Source: Vibrio gangliei (GTDB taxonomy: Bacteria; Pseudomonadota; Gammaproteobacteria; Enterobacterales; Vibrionaceae). Taken from it: a DNA stretch of 64,000 nt. This document shows, in pieces, positions 28,645-37,845 of this stretch; within the stretch, counting starts at the first letter, position 1; every line of letters starts with the position of its first letter. The notes below the pieces were generated by a model that was not told where the DNA came from, did no database searches, and saw nothing but the letters and a program-made list of their open reading frames with translations. Where the stretch lies: contig NZ_AP021869.1 in assembly GCF_026001925.1 (NCBI RefSeq), forward strand, positions 1,922,001 to 1,986,000. Reading direction: 5' to 3'. The position numbers were made by a program, and so were the translations under genes.

Positions 28645-28664
28645 CGAGCAGCGCAGCGACCGAT
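28645..28664 (+). repeat. CGAG-family core after garK
   Basis: CGAGCAGCGCAGCGACCGAT matches the 20-bp core with three changes and is followed by CGAGTAACGAG in 7-base steps. A weaker copy (CGAGTAGTGCAGCCCC) lies at about 28465. Confidence 0.65.
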
Positions 28665-28748
28665 AATCGAGTAACGAGAACCTTCGTCATCCTACTGTCA
28701 TAAACTATAGCCAATATACCCTAACCTTTTCGTTATCATTTTGACGTC

Positions 28749-29954
28749 ATGCTCGAACTGTTCAAAATCTTCTTTGTCCTCGGCTGGGTTAGCTTTGGTG
28801 GCCCTGCTGCGCATATCGGCTACTTCCGCAAAACCTTTGTTGAAAAACTCAATTGGATGAGCGAAGCGCAATACGCTCAATTAATTGCATTAAGTCAATG
28901 TTTACCCGGCCCCGGCTCAAGCCAAATTGGGTTTGCCATTGGTTATCAAAGGTACGGCTTGATTGGTGGCTTTATCGCTTTTTTAGGCTTTACTCTGCCA
29001 TCTATCCTATTGATGATCATTCTGGCTTCTGTCAGCCAAAATCTGTTCAGTACCACATGGATGCAAGGCATCATTTATGGTTTAAAATTGTTGGCAGTGG
29101 TCGTGGTTTGTGATGCAACTTTGACCATGTTTAAGCAATTTTGCCAATCCAGATTGCACCGTGTGCTTTGCGTGATGACCGCTTGCGTTTGTTTATTATG
29201 GCCCTCGGCAATCAGCCAGATCCTTTGCCTCATGATTGCCGCCCTGTTATGCCGAATCCTGCACTCGCAAAGCCTAATGCACTCACAAAGTCCAGCACAC
29301 TCACAAACTCCACAAAGTTCATCAGACGCTTCATCGACCACAATCAATACTGCGCCCTTTTCACTCACAGCAAAAACAGCGGTTATCCTTTTTAGCATTC
29401 TATTTATATTGGTGCTGTTTGTTCCGCAGTCCAATGGAATCATCGGCATCTTCAAAGACTTCTACTTAACGGGTAGCCTAGTGTTTGGTGGTGGACATGT
29501 GGTTCTGCCGCTATTGCAATCCAGCATAGGCCAACAGTTATCGAGCGACACTTTTCTCACCGGTTATGCAGCAGCGCAAGCCATGCCTGGGCCAATGTTT
29601 ACCTTTGCCACTTTTTTGGGCTACGCACTTCTGCCGAACAGCCCAATAATTGGGGCATTAGTAGCAACCATCGCGATCTTCTTACCAGGATTTTTATTAG
29701 TGATAGGCTTTATTCATCAATGGCAGAGTTTGATGCAAAAACCGTCCGTCATGCCAATGGTCTCGGCGGTGAATGCAGCGGTAGTCGGTTTACTACTGGC
29801 TGCGCTTTATCAACCCATTTTTATCAGCGCCGTCCACTACAATGTTGATTTTGTCGCGGTATTGCTCGGCTTACTGATCATCAGGAATTTTCGCCTACCC
29901 ATTGTCGGTCTAGTGGCTTTATTTGCGTTATTGGGCGTTCTAATGTCGTTTTGA
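28749..29954 (+). CDS. chrA: Chromate transporter ChrA
   Basis: This 401-residue membrane protein belongs to the CHR superfamily and by family exports chromate; many chromosomal homologs have no proven substrate. It has the two-domain form. The N-terminal half has GWVSFGGPAAHIGYFR and LPGPGSSQIGFAIGY. The C-terminal half repeats the pattern with GSLVFGGGHVVLPLLQ and AMPGPMFTFATFLGY. A hydrophilic linker around residues 172-195 is a Ser/His/Gln-rich low-complexity stretch with tandem HSQSP-like units, coded by short DNA repeats. The start lacks a clear ribosome site. It stands alone, with no chrB or other resistance gene beside it. Confidence 0.9.
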   Translation: MLELFKIFFVLGWVSFGGPAAHIGYFRKTFVEKLNWMSEAQYAQLIALSQCLPGPGSSQIGFAIGYQRYGLIGGFIAFLGFTLPSILLMIILASVSQNLFSTTWMQGIIYGLKLLAVVVVCDATLTMFKQFCQSRLHRVLCVMTACVCLLWPSAISQILCLMIAALLCRILHSQSLMHSQSPAHSQTPQSSSDASSTTINTAPFSLTAKTAVILFSILFILVLFVPQSNGIIGIFKDFYLTGSLVFGGGHVVLPLLQSSIGQQLSSDTFLTGYAAAQAMPGPMFTFATFLGYALLPNSPIIGALVATIAIFLPGFLLVIGFIHQWQSLMQKPSVMPMVSAVNAAVVGLLLAALYQPIFISAVHYNVDFVAVLLGLLIIRNFRLPIVGLVALFALLGVLMSF

Positions 29955-30018
29955 ATTATTAAATTCCCTGTAGACAAATCTGCTTACAATCGAATGGATG
30001 CCTTAGCTCACACAATTA

Positions 30019-30035
30019 AACTGGTTGGACCTTAG
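30019..30035. promoter_or_regulatory. FadR-like operator before acyl-CoA ligase
   Basis: AACTGGTTGGACCTTAG resembles the FadR consensus (AACTGGTCNGACNTGTT type) in the CTGGT...GACC core. It lies 74 bases before the ligase start. FadR control fits the fatty-acid role; it is inferred. Confidence 0.6.
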
Positions 30036-30109
30036 TCGTATTGTGGTCTACCCCACACTTGCCTAATAGTGTTAATAAATTGTTATTCAAAACAAATTAA
30101 GGCGAGATT

Positions 30110-31804
30110 ATGACGGAATTAAATCTAAAACCGACCAACGATTCGGCCACGGCTAATGCCCCCTATCCGCACCAGATGATTTTAAAGTGGGCTGAAGAGC
30201 GCCCGAATGAGGTGTATCTTACTCAGCCAATCAACCGCCAAATCAAGTCGTTCACTTTTTTTGAAGTGGCAGATCAAGCATTGCGATTGGTTTCGGCTTT
30301 ACGTAGCTTAGGCTTACAACCAAAAGATAAAGTCGCGCTCCTCTCCAAAAACTGCGCCGAGTGGTTTATTTGCGATTTGGCGATGATGCTCGGTGACTAC
30401 ATCAGCGTGCCTATTTTCCCAACCGCAGGCAGCGACACCGTTGAGCATTGTGTGGTACACAGTGAAGCGAAAGCCATCATTGTGGGTAAATTAGATGACA
30501 ATGCCGCCGCAGAAGAAGTGCTAGCCAAACATAGCCAGCTCATTTCAATTGCCTTACCTTACGCCAAAGTCCCTGAGTGTCAGCATCAATACGCAGAATT
30601 AGTCTCTAGCCATCCACCAAGCGAAGAGCGCCCAGAGCACAACGACAATACCCTGATGTCGCTGGTGTATACCTCTGGCACGTCTGGCTTACCAAAAGGC
30701 GCAATGCTGACTTATGGCGCATTTGCTTGGAGTTCAGCAAGAATTGTTGAGCATATTGGTTTACAAGAAGAAGATCGCTTATTTTCTTATCTACCTTTAG
30801 CGCACATAACCGAACGTGTATATATACTCGGCACCTCCATCATTGGCGGTGTACCAACCAGTTTTGCTGAAAGCTTAGATACCTTTATCGACGATGTGAA
30901 AGCCCACCAACCGACTTTGTTTATCTCTGTGCCGCGTCTATGGACCCTATTCCAGCAACGCATCTTAGATAAAATTCCGCAACGTAAGCTCAATATTTTG
31001 CTCTCGATCCCTTTTATTAGTGGTATTGTGAAGAAAAAAATCATCTCAGGCCTTGGCTTAGATAAAGCGCGCGTTTTAGGCTGTGGCTCTGCACCTATTT
31101 CACCTTCATTACTACGTTGGTATCACAGCGTTGGTATGAACATTACTGAAGCTTGGGGCATGACAGAAACCTTCGCCTACAGCACGATCAATTACCCATT
31201 CCGGCAAGATAAAATCGGCACCGTTGGTAACGCGGGGCCGGGTATTGAGTTAAAAATTGCTGAAGACCAAGAAATTATGGTGCGTAGCCAAGGTATGTTC
31301 TCTGGTTACTACAAGAACGATGAAGCCACTCAAGAGTCCTTTGACTCCGAGGGCTGGCTACATACTGGCGATATTGGTAGCTTGGATGATGAGGGCTATC
31401 TATCGATTGAAGGGCGTAAGAAAGACTCCTTTAAAACCGCCAAAGGTAAGTTTGTTTCCCCGGTGCCAATTGAGAAAAAGATCTTTGAATATTCACGCGT
31501 TGAGATGATGTGTTTGATTGGTCTGGGTTTACCTGCACCGATTTTATTGGTGGTGCCACATCAATTTAAGAATTTTGATCGCGCACGCTATGAAAGAAAA
31601 ACGGTCAAAATCATCAATCAAATCAATGCCGATTTAGAATCACATGAAAAAATCAAAGGCGTGTTGATGATCAAAGAACCGTGGAGCATTGAAAACGGCA
31701 TCCTCACCCCGACCCTAAAAATCAAACGTCATGTACTGGAGAAAAAATACCACGATACTGGTGCTAACTGGCCAAAAGATCAGTTAGTGGTTTGGGAGGA
31801 GTAA
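30110..31804 (+). CDS. Long-chain fatty acyl-CoA ligase (AMP-binding)
   Basis: This 564-residue adenylate-forming enzyme activates a carboxylic acid, most likely a fatty acid, to its CoA thioester. The P-loop YTSGTSGLPKGAML starts near residue 186. EAWGMTETFA is the A5 motif, GWLHTGDIGSLDDEG the hinge-side motif near residue 414, and KTAKGKFVSPVPIE the C-terminal lysine region. It resembles the COG1022 (FAA1-like) group more than E. coli FadD. V. cholerae has a similar ligase next to its second EF-G, as I recall. AAGGCGAG gives a ribosome site and a FadR-like box lies upstream. A terminator follows the stop. Confidence 0.88.
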   Translation: MTELNLKPTNDSATANAPYPHQMILKWAEERPNEVYLTQPINRQIKSFTFFEVADQALRLVSALRSLGLQPKDKVALLSKNCAEWFICDLAMMLGDYISVPIFPTAGSDTVEHCVVHSEAKAIIVGKLDDNAAAEEVLAKHSQLISIALPYAKVPECQHQYAELVSSHPPSEERPEHNDNTLMSLVYTSGTSGLPKGAMLTYGAFAWSSARIVEHIGLQEEDRLFSYLPLAHITERVYILGTSIIGGVPTSFAESLDTFIDDVKAHQPTLFISVPRLWTLFQQRILDKIPQRKLNILLSIPFISGIVKKKIISGLGLDKARVLGCGSAPISPSLLRWYHSVGMNITEAWGMTETFAYSTINYPFRQDKIGTVGNAGPGIELKIAEDQEIMVRSQGMFSGYYKNDEATQESFDSEGWLHTGDIGSLDDEGYLSIEGRKKDSFKTAKGKFVSPVPIEKKIFEYSRVEMMCLIGLGLPAPILLVVPHQFKNFDRARYERKTVKIINQINADLESHEKIKGVLMIKEPWSIENGILTPTLKIKRHVLEKKYHDTGANWPKDQLVVWEE

Positions 31805-31832
31805 GAGCCGCATAGAGTCAATTCTAGCCCCC

Positions 31833-31875
31833 TTAGGCTCATCGATATTTTTCATCGTTGAGCCTTATTTTTATC
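31833..31875 (+). terminator. Terminator after acyl-CoA ligase
   Basis: AGGCTCATCGAT pairs with ATCGTTGAGCCT, with one mismatch, across a 7-base loop, followed by TATTTTTAT. Confidence 0.85.
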
Positions 31876-31930
31876 TTCTGCAAAGTTATTCCGCTATACT
31901 CAGCACAAATTCTTTTTGATTAGGTATCTC

Positions 31931-32143
31931 ATGAGCCAGGCCAATAACCCGCTACACGGTATTACACTCGAAAAACTTCTCACTGAACTGGTTGAACATT
32001 ATGGTTGGGAAAAGCTCAGCCAGATGGTGAACATCAACTGTTTTAAGAGTGATCCAAGCATTAAATCTAGCCTAAAATTTTTGCGTAAAACTGAGTGGGC
32101 AAGAACCAAGGTTGAGAAGATTTATATTGATTTGAAAAAGTAA
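31931..32143 (+). CDS. VF530-family small protein (DUF2132)
   Basis: This 70-residue protein matches the VF530 family, named after a Vibrio fischeri protein of known structure and suggested DNA-binding ability. It shows [40 protein letters not shown] and [16 protein letters not shown], the whole length of the family. ATG at 31931 is chosen because TAGG lies six bases before it and relatives start with MS-type residues; an upstream in-frame ATT-coded start is not supported. It is convergent with EF-G2. A 7-bp tandem array begins six bases after its stop. Function is not known. Confidence 0.87.
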   Translation: MSQANNPLHGITLEKLLTELVEHYGWEKLSQMVNINCFKSDPSIKSSLKFLRKTEWARTKVEKIYIDLKK

Positions 32144-32149
32144 GCGCTG

Positions 32150-32191
32150 TTGCGAGTTGCGAGTTGCGAGTTGCGAGTTGCGAGTTGCGAG
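32150..32191. repeat. Heptanucleotide tandem array, TTGCGAG x6
   Basis: Six perfect copies of TTGCGAG (frame CGAGTTG) start six bases after the VF530 stop. It is one of four perfect 7-bp arrays in the window that share the CGAG tetramer. Confidence 0.95.
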
Positions 32192-32261
32192 AAAAGTTTA
32201 AAATGAGCGCGACTTATGTTAATAATATTTCTACATTTTTAACCGACATTCCCTTTAGGAG

Positions 32262-32600
32262 ATCCTGAACTGCGCTCCTACGTCGCTTTTCAGGATGACG
32301 AGTTTTGTTATTTCCGTGCTTTGCTTTTCGGCTCTCGAGCAAAGCAGCTTCGCCTCCCGAATCGGCTTTTCCTAGATAATAAAAGCTAGTAACCGGTTTT
32401 CGAATCACGAGCAGTGAAACGCCCGAGCACCGAACACGATATCACTAGATCCCTGATAGCTCCTTCATCGCCTCAAGGATGACGCATTTTATTATTTCTG
32501 TGCTCTGCTTTTCGGCTCTCGAGCAAAGCGTCCTCGAACCCCGAACCCGCTTTTCGAGTCACGAGCAGTGAAACGCCCGAAAACCGAGACTCAAATCCTA
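32262..32600. repeat. Mixed REP and CGAG repeats, VF530/EF-G2 gap
   Basis: A REP unit at 32262-32304 is nearly identical to the right unit at 4953-4999. A degenerate one lies at 32446-32482. CGAG-family cores at 32408-32427 and 32562-32580 both read CGAGCAGTGAAACGCCCGA. Two copies of GCTTTTCGGCTCTCGAGCAAAGC (32323-32345 and 32511-32533, split here by position) show that a segment of about 190 bases was duplicated. The 545-bp gap has no gene. Confidence 0.75.
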
Positions 32601-32633
32601 TTTTCCTGAGCACTTCTACTGTCTTAAAAAATA

Positions 32634-32664
32634 AAAAAACCCGCTATCGCTAGCGGGTTTTTAT
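32634..32664 (-). terminator. Terminator after EF-G2
   Basis: AAAAACCCGCTA and TAGCGGGTTTTT form a perfect 12-bp stem with a short loop, 26 bases after the stop on the minus strand, with a U-tract on that strand. Confidence 0.93.
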
Positions 32665-32689
32665 CAAGCTTTTAATCAGCTAAGAAGAA

Positions 32690-34780
32690 TTACTTCTTGT
32701 CAGCTTCTTTACGAGCTTTAACGTCAGCAATTACTTGCTCTGCAACGTTCATTGGACATGGTGCGTAGTGTGCGAACTCCATAGAGAACTGACCACGACC
32801 AGAAGTCATTGTACGTAGAGAACCGATGTAACCGAACATTTCAGAAAGCGGTACGTCAGCCTTGATGCGAACGCCTGTAACGCCAGCTTCTTGGTCTTTG
32901 ATCATACCACGACGACGGTTAAGGTCACCGATTACGTCACCAACGTGATCTTCTGGAGTGAATACGTCAACTTTCATGATTGGTTCAAGAAGTTGAGCGC
33001 CTGCTTTAGGCATAGATTGACGGAATGCACCTTTCGCTGCGATTTCAAATGCTACTGCAGATGAGTCAACTGCGTGGAAGCCACCGTCGAATAGTTCAAC
33101 TTCAACATCTAGTACTGGGAAGCCAGCTAGAACACCGTTATCCATCATGCCAGCAAAACCTTTTTCGATTGCAGGCCAGAATTCTTTAGGTACGTTACCA
33201 CCAACAACGGTTGATGTGAACTTGAAGCCAGAACCAACTTCACCAGGCTTGATACGATAATCGATCTTACCGAACTGACCAGAACCACCAGACTGTTTCT
33301 TGTGTGTGTAGCTATCTTCAACTTGTTGAGTAATAGTTTCACGGTAAGCAACTTGTGGTTGACCAACGATTAGGTCTACACCGTAAGTACGCTTCAAGAT
33401 GTCCACTTTGATGTCTAGGTGAAGCTCACCCATACCTTTAAGGATGGTTTCGCCAGTTTCTTCATCAGTTTCAACTTGGAAAGATGGATCTTCTGCAACC
33501 ATTTTACCAATCGCGATACCCATTTTCTCAGAACCGCCTTTATCTTTAGGCTGTACAGCAATCGAGATTACTGGCGTTGGGAATACCATTGGTTCTAGAG
33601 TTACAGGAGTCTTAGGATCACATAGAGTGTGACCAGTTTGAACGTTCTTCATACCAACGATAGCGATGATGTCACCCGCTTGTGCGTAAGTCAGTTCTTT
33701 ACGATCGTTTGCTTGCATCTCAACCATACGGCCAACACGCTCAGTTTTACCAGTGAACGAGTTCAGGATGGTGTCACCTTTGTTCAGTTTACCAGAGTAA
33801 ATACGAACGAAAGTTAGTGCACCGAAGCGGTCATCCATGATTTTGAATGCTAGCGCTTTGAAAGATTCGTCAGCAGAAACGATAGCGTGTTCGCCAGTTT
33901 CGTTGCCTTCTTCGTCCATTAGAGGTTGAGGATCAACTTCAGTTGGAGAAGGTAGGTAATCAACAACAGCATCAAGTACTAGTTGCATACCTTTGTTTTT
34001 AAACGCTGAACCACAGTATGTTGGGAAGAACGCTAGGTCACGAGTACCTTTACGGATACATGCTTTCACTTGCTCGATTGAAGGCTCTTCACCTTCCATG
34101 TATGCCATCATTAGTTCGTCGTCTTGCTCAACAGCTGTTTCGATTAGCTCTTCACGGTATTGTTCAACATCGTCAACCATGTCTGCTGGAATTTCTTCAA
34201 TTGAGTAGTTCTCAGGCTGACCAGTTTCGTCCCAGATGTAAGCTTTACGCTCAAGAACGTCAACTACGCCTTTAAACTCATCTTCGATACCGATTGGTAG
34301 AGTCATGATTAAAGGTGTTGCGCCTAGTACTTTACGTACTTGGTCAGTAACGCGGTAGAAATCTGCACCCATACGGTCCAGTTTGTTTACGAAAATGATA
34401 CGTGCAACTTCAGATTCGTTCGCGTAACGCCAGTTAGTTTCTGATTGTGGTTCAACACCACCAGAACCACAGAATACACCGATACCACCATCAAGAACTT
34501 TAAGAGAACGATATACTTCTACTGTAAAGTCAACGTGTCCCGGGGTGTCGATAACGTTGAAACGGTGGTCTTTCCAGAAACAACTTACCGCTGCCGATTG
34601 GATTGTAATACCACGCTCAGCTTCCTGCTCCATAAAGTCAGTTGTTGATTCGCCATCGTGCGTCTCACCACTTTTATGGATAGTACCTGTTAGCTTAAGG
34701 ATACGTTCAGTCGTGGTCGTTTTACCCGCATCAACGTGGGCAAAAATACCAATGTTTCTGTATTTTGATAAGTCAGTCAT
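32690..34780 (-). CDS. fusA2: Elongation factor G, second type (EF-G2)
   Basis: This translational GTPase of 696 residues has the EF-G domain order. G1 is AHVDAGKTT at residues 14-22, DTPGH is at 78-82, and NKLDRMGAD is the G4 region near 132. The C-terminal [13 protein letters not shown] block closes the protein. It stands alone rather than in the str operon, and [23 protein letters not shown] in switch 2 is typical of the second EF-G of vibrios and other gamma-proteobacteria. Its role in translocation or ribosome recycling is not settled from sequence. Its codon use looks highly optimised, like an abundant protein. It is divergent from mtgA. Confidence 0.92.
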   Translation of the reverse strand: MTDLSKYRNIGIFAHVDAGKTTTTERILKLTGTIHKSGETHDGESTTDFMEQEAERGITIQSAAVSCFWKDHRFNVIDTPGHVDFTVEVYRSLKVLDGGIGVFCGSGGVEPQSETNWRYANESEVARIIFVNKLDRMGADFYRVTDQVRKVLGATPLIMTLPIGIEDEFKGVVDVLERKAYIWDETGQPENYSIEEIPADMVDDVEQYREELIETAVEQDDELMMAYMEGEEPSIEQVKACIRKGTRDLAFFPTYCGSAFKNKGMQLVLDAVVDYLPSPTEVDPQPLMDEEGNETGEHAIVSADESFKALAFKIMDDRFGALTFVRIYSGKLNKGDTILNSFTGKTERVGRMVEMQANDRKELTYAQAGDIIAIVGMKNVQTGHTLCDPKTPVTLEPMVFPTPVISIAVQPKDKGGSEKMGIAIGKMVAEDPSFQVETDEETGETILKGMGELHLDIKVDILKRTYGVDLIVGQPQVAYRETITQQVEDSYTHKKQSGGSGQFGKIDYRIKPGEVGSGFKFTSTVVGGNVPKEFWPAIEKGFAGMMDNGVLAGFPVLDVEVELFDGGFHAVDSSAVAFEIAAKGAFRQSMPKAGAQLLEPIMKVDVFTPEDHVGDVIGDLNRRRGMIKDQEAGVTGVRIKADVPLSEMFGYIGSLRTMTSGRGQFSMEFAHYAPCPMNVAEQVIADVKARKEADKK

Positions 34781-34995
34781 TGTCTTACTCTATTAATAGG
34801 ATATAAAGTTCGCGCAGAGTATAACACAATCTGTCAAGACTGATATCCCCTGTGCGCATTTGGATAAAAAATCTTTTTCCCTCGGCCAAACGCAATATTT
34901 ACGTCATTTTTTCGGCCTCTTATCGCCAATCTCTCGCATTTTTACGGTGTTAGCTCTATTCTGGTGTTTCTCATTGCACATGGAAAAGGATGAAA

Positions 34996-35685
34996 ATGGG
35001 CAAACGGCTAAAAAAATGGATCTTTAAGACGTTACTTTTCTTTGGCGTCATGTCCGTTGTGTTGACCTTCCCACTGAAATACATCAATCCCATTGTTTGG
35101 AGTTGGCAACTGCAACGCGAGTGGTTTCCACCTGAACAATATCGCCAATATACCAAAGCCAACTGGGTAAACTTAGACAAGATTTCGCCCTATATGCAAC
35201 TTGCGGTGATCGCTTCAGAAGATCAACGCTTCCCAACTCATCACGGCATTGATTTTGTTTCCACCCAAAAAGCCGTCGCCGATATGATCTCCGGCGAACG
35301 CTTTCGTGGTGCAAGCACCCTTACTCAACAAACCGTGAAAAATTTATTTCTTTGGTCGGGGCAAGATATCTTCCGTAAAGCAATCGAAGCTTACTTAAGT
35401 TTATTGGTTGAGTTTGAGTGGGGGAAAAAACGCATCTTAGAAATTTATTTGAATATCGTGGAATTTGGCCCGGGGATTTATGGAGTACAAGCTGCCAGTC
35501 AACATTATTACGGCATATCGGCTAACCGCTTATCGATGTCACAGGCTGCCCGTTTAGCGGCCGTATTACCTAACCCATATAAATTCCATGTCGACCGCCC
35601 GACCCCTTATGTCTGGCAACGAGTGGATTGGATCGAAACACAAATGAATCAATTGGGGCTGGGTTATTTGAAGAAGATGGATTGA
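34996..35685 (+). CDS. mtgA: Monofunctional peptidoglycan glycosyltransferase
   Basis: MtgA polymerises lipid II into glycan chains at the outer face of the inner membrane. The protein has one N-terminal membrane helix (TLLFFGVMSVVLTFPL) and a GT51 domain. That domain contains SEDQRFPTHHG with the catalytic Glu, RGASTLTQQTVKNLFLW, and KKRILEIYLNIVEFGPGIYG. I prefer ATG at 34996 because AAGGA lies five bases upstream, while the ATG at 34990 directly touches the ribosome site. This gives 229 residues. Diverged copies of its last 22 codons are repeated in tandem just downstream. Confidence 0.92.
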   Translation: MGKRLKKWIFKTLLFFGVMSVVLTFPLKYINPIVWSWQLQREWFPPEQYRQYTKANWVNLDKISPYMQLAVIASEDQRFPTHHGIDFVSTQKAVADMISGERFRGASTLTQQTVKNLFLWSGQDIFRKAIEAYLSLLVEFEWGKKRILEIYLNIVEFGPGIYGVQAASQHYYGISANRLSMSQAARLAAVLPNPYKFHVDRPTPYVWQRVDWIETQMNQLGLGYLKKMD

Positions 35686-36093
35686 TAGGTTCGTCTATCG
35701 TGTTTCGGGCGCTACGCTGCTCGTTTATCGAAAAAGCGTATCGACTGGATTGAAACCCAGATAAATCGGTTGGGTTAAGGTATTTGAAAGAGATGGATTG
35801 ATAAAGTTCGTCTATCGTGTTTCGGACGCTACGCTGCTCGTTTATCGAAAAAGCGTATCGACTGGATTGAAATCCTGATGAATCGGTTGGGTTAAGGTAT
35901 TTGAAGGAGATGGATGATAGAACTCGTCTATCGTGTTTCGGACGCTACGCTGCTCGTTTATCGAAAAAGCGTATCGACTGGATTGAAACCCAGATAAATC
36001 GGTTGGATTAAGGTATTTGAAAGAGATGGATTGATAAAGTTCGTCTATCGTGTTTCGGGCTCTACGCTGCTCGTTTATCGAAAGAACACATCG
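35618..36093. repeat. 117-bp tandem array from the mtgA 3' end
   Basis: The unit joins the last ~66 bases of mtgA to a spacer with TTCGTCTATCGTGTTTCGG and a CGAG-family core in minus orientation. Copies recur at about 117-base steps (spacer starts at 35690, 35807, 35923, 36040). In copies 2-4 the mtgA-like part has stops after ...NRLG and differs from the gene mostly at third codon positions, while the copies are almost equal to each other. The array fills the 448-bp mtgA-radA gap. Confidence 0.9.
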
Positions 36094-36133
36094 AGTTACG
36101 AGCAACGATTAGCGTAGCGTCCGGGCATCGAAA

Positions 36134-37516
36134 CTACACCTCATCAAACGCATCGATGGCTTCAGATAACTTCTTCACCCCATGAATTTGCATGCCGGCA
36201 ATGCCACCTTTTGGCATGTTGGCCGCTGGAACAATCGCTTTCTTAAAGCCGTGCTTGTAGGCTTCCATTAAACGCTCTTGACCGCTTGGTACTGGGCGGA
36301 TCTCACCAGCAAGACCGACCTCGCCAAACACCACCACATCTTTGGGGAGTGGCTTGTCTTTAAAGCTCGACAACAACGCCATTAATAACGCTAAGTCGGC
36401 ACTGGTTTCCGCCACTTTGACACCACCAACGACGTTAACGAACACATCTTGGTCGGCCATTTGTAAGCCGCCGTGTTTGTGTAATACCGCAAGAAGCATC
36501 GATAAACGGTTTTGTTCAAGCCCGACAGCAACGCGTCTTGGGTTGGATAATTGTGAGTAATCTACTAATGCTTGGATCTCCACCAGCAACGGACGAGTAC
36601 CTTCCCACACCACCATCACTGAACTGCCTGAGGTTTCTTCATCGCCGCGAGATAAAAATATCGCCGATGGGTTACTGACTTCTTTTAAGCCTTGCCCCGT
36701 CATGGCAAATACGCCGAGTTCATTGACTGCACCAAAACGGTTTTTATGGCTACGCAATGTTCTAAAGCGGCTATCGGCACTGCCATCGAGCAATACCGAG
36801 CAGTCGATAATATGTTCCAGCACTTTCGGGCCCGCCAACGTACCATCTTTGGTGACGTGTCCAACTAAAAACACAGCCACATTATTTTGCTTAGCATAAC
36901 GAGTTAACGTAGTGGCCGATTCACGCACTTGCGACACACTGCCTGGTGACGATTGGACATCCGCCACATGCATCACTTGGATAGAATCAATCACCATGAT
37001 CTTTGGCTTTTCATTTTCGGCAATTTGGCAAATTTTATCCACGTTGGTTTCTGACAGCATTTTGAGGTGGTCTTTCGGCAAACCTAAACGTGACGCGCGC
37101 ATTGCCACTTGTTGCAATGATTCTTCACCAGTGACATATAACGTAGGCATTTGCTCGGCAAGGCGACACACCGTTTGAAGCAGCAAGGTACTTTTACCTG
37201 CACCTGGATTACCACCAATCAAAACCGCCGCACCGGGAACAATGCCGCCGCCGAGGACGCGGTCGAACTCTTTAAAACCGGTAGAAAAACGCGGTACTTC
37301 TTGCAAATCAATTTCTGATAAGTTTTGCACTTTGGCATCAGTCACGGACCCGGCATAACCAGACAAGCGCTCGTTACGTGCCACTTGAGGTGAAGCCGCT
37401 AAGCGCACTTCAGTAATGGTATTCCAAGCACCACAAGCATTACACTGCCCTTGCCAACGTGGAAAATCCGCTCCACAGTCATTACAGACATACGCTCGTT
37501 TTGCTTTTGTTGCCAT
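36134..37516 (-). CDS. radA: DNA repair protein RadA (Sms)
   Basis: RadA is a RecA-like ATPase and branch-migration helicase acting in recombination. The 460-residue protein has a C4 zinc finger (C11, C14, C25, C28), a Walker A motif GGNPGAGKST near residue 100, and the RadA-specific KNRFG motif near 256. A C-terminal Lon-protease-like domain carries VFGEVGLAGEIRPV. It lies downstream of serB on the same strand as in E. coli serB-radA, but a 329-bp gap filled with repeats separates them here. AGGTA precedes the ATG. Confidence 0.95.
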   Translation of the reverse strand: MATKAKRAYVCNDCGADFPRWQGQCNACGAWNTITEVRLAASPQVARNERLSGYAGSVTDAKVQNLSEIDLQEVPRFSTGFKEFDRVLGGGIVPGAAVLIGGNPGAGKSTLLLQTVCRLAEQMPTLYVTGEESLQQVAMRASRLGLPKDHLKMLSETNVDKICQIAENEKPKIMVIDSIQVMHVADVQSSPGSVSQVRESATTLTRYAKQNNVAVFLVGHVTKDGTLAGPKVLEHIIDCSVLLDGSADSRFRTLRSHKNRFGAVNELGVFAMTGQGLKEVSNPSAIFLSRGDEETSGSSVMVVWEGTRPLLVEIQALVDYSQLSNPRRVAVGLEQNRLSMLLAVLHKHGGLQMADQDVFVNVVGGVKVAETSADLALLMALLSSFKDKPLPKDVVVFGEVGLAGEIRPVPSGQERLMEAYKHGFKKAIVPAANMPKGGIAGMQIHGVKKLSEAIDAFDEV

Positions 37517-37604
37517 GAAGAAGGTACCTAAGTTAGTTGAAGATATCGGTTAATTGGATATAAGTGGTTATGCGTGACTCGATTGATCGGCCGCAGAGCT
37601 TCTT

Positions 37605-37675
37605 GTGTCTCGTGTCTCGTGTCTCGTGTCTCGTGTCTCGTGTCTCGTGTCTCGTGTCTCGTGTCTCGTGTCTCG
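37605..37675. repeat. Heptanucleotide tandem array, GTGTCTC x10
   Basis: Ten perfect copies of GTGTCTC (minus-strand frame CGAGACA) lie between serB and radA, downstream of the serB stop. The rest of the 329-bp gap (37517-37845) has further CGAG units at 37737-37835 and no gene. It is the longest such array in the window. Confidence 0.95.
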
Positions 37676-37845
37676 AAAAAGATTAAATAACCTGTTCCAT
37701 ATATTGAAAACTCTTTTTCCGAACTATAGGTAGTGAAACGCCCAAAACCCGAACAACGATCCCGCTTTTCGACTCCCGAGCGAAGCGTCCTCGACACACG
37801 AATCTCGCAACACGAAACACGCTTCTCGACACAAATCTTTTGCTG

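Noticed and set aside
28749..29954. Chromate resistance island
   Set aside because: chrA is alone, with no chrB or other resistance or mobility genes nearby.
35842..36105. Open reading frame of 87 codons on the minus strand
   Set aside because: It is built only from the 117-bp tandem repeat next to mtgA and repeats the same residues; no ribosome site or homology.
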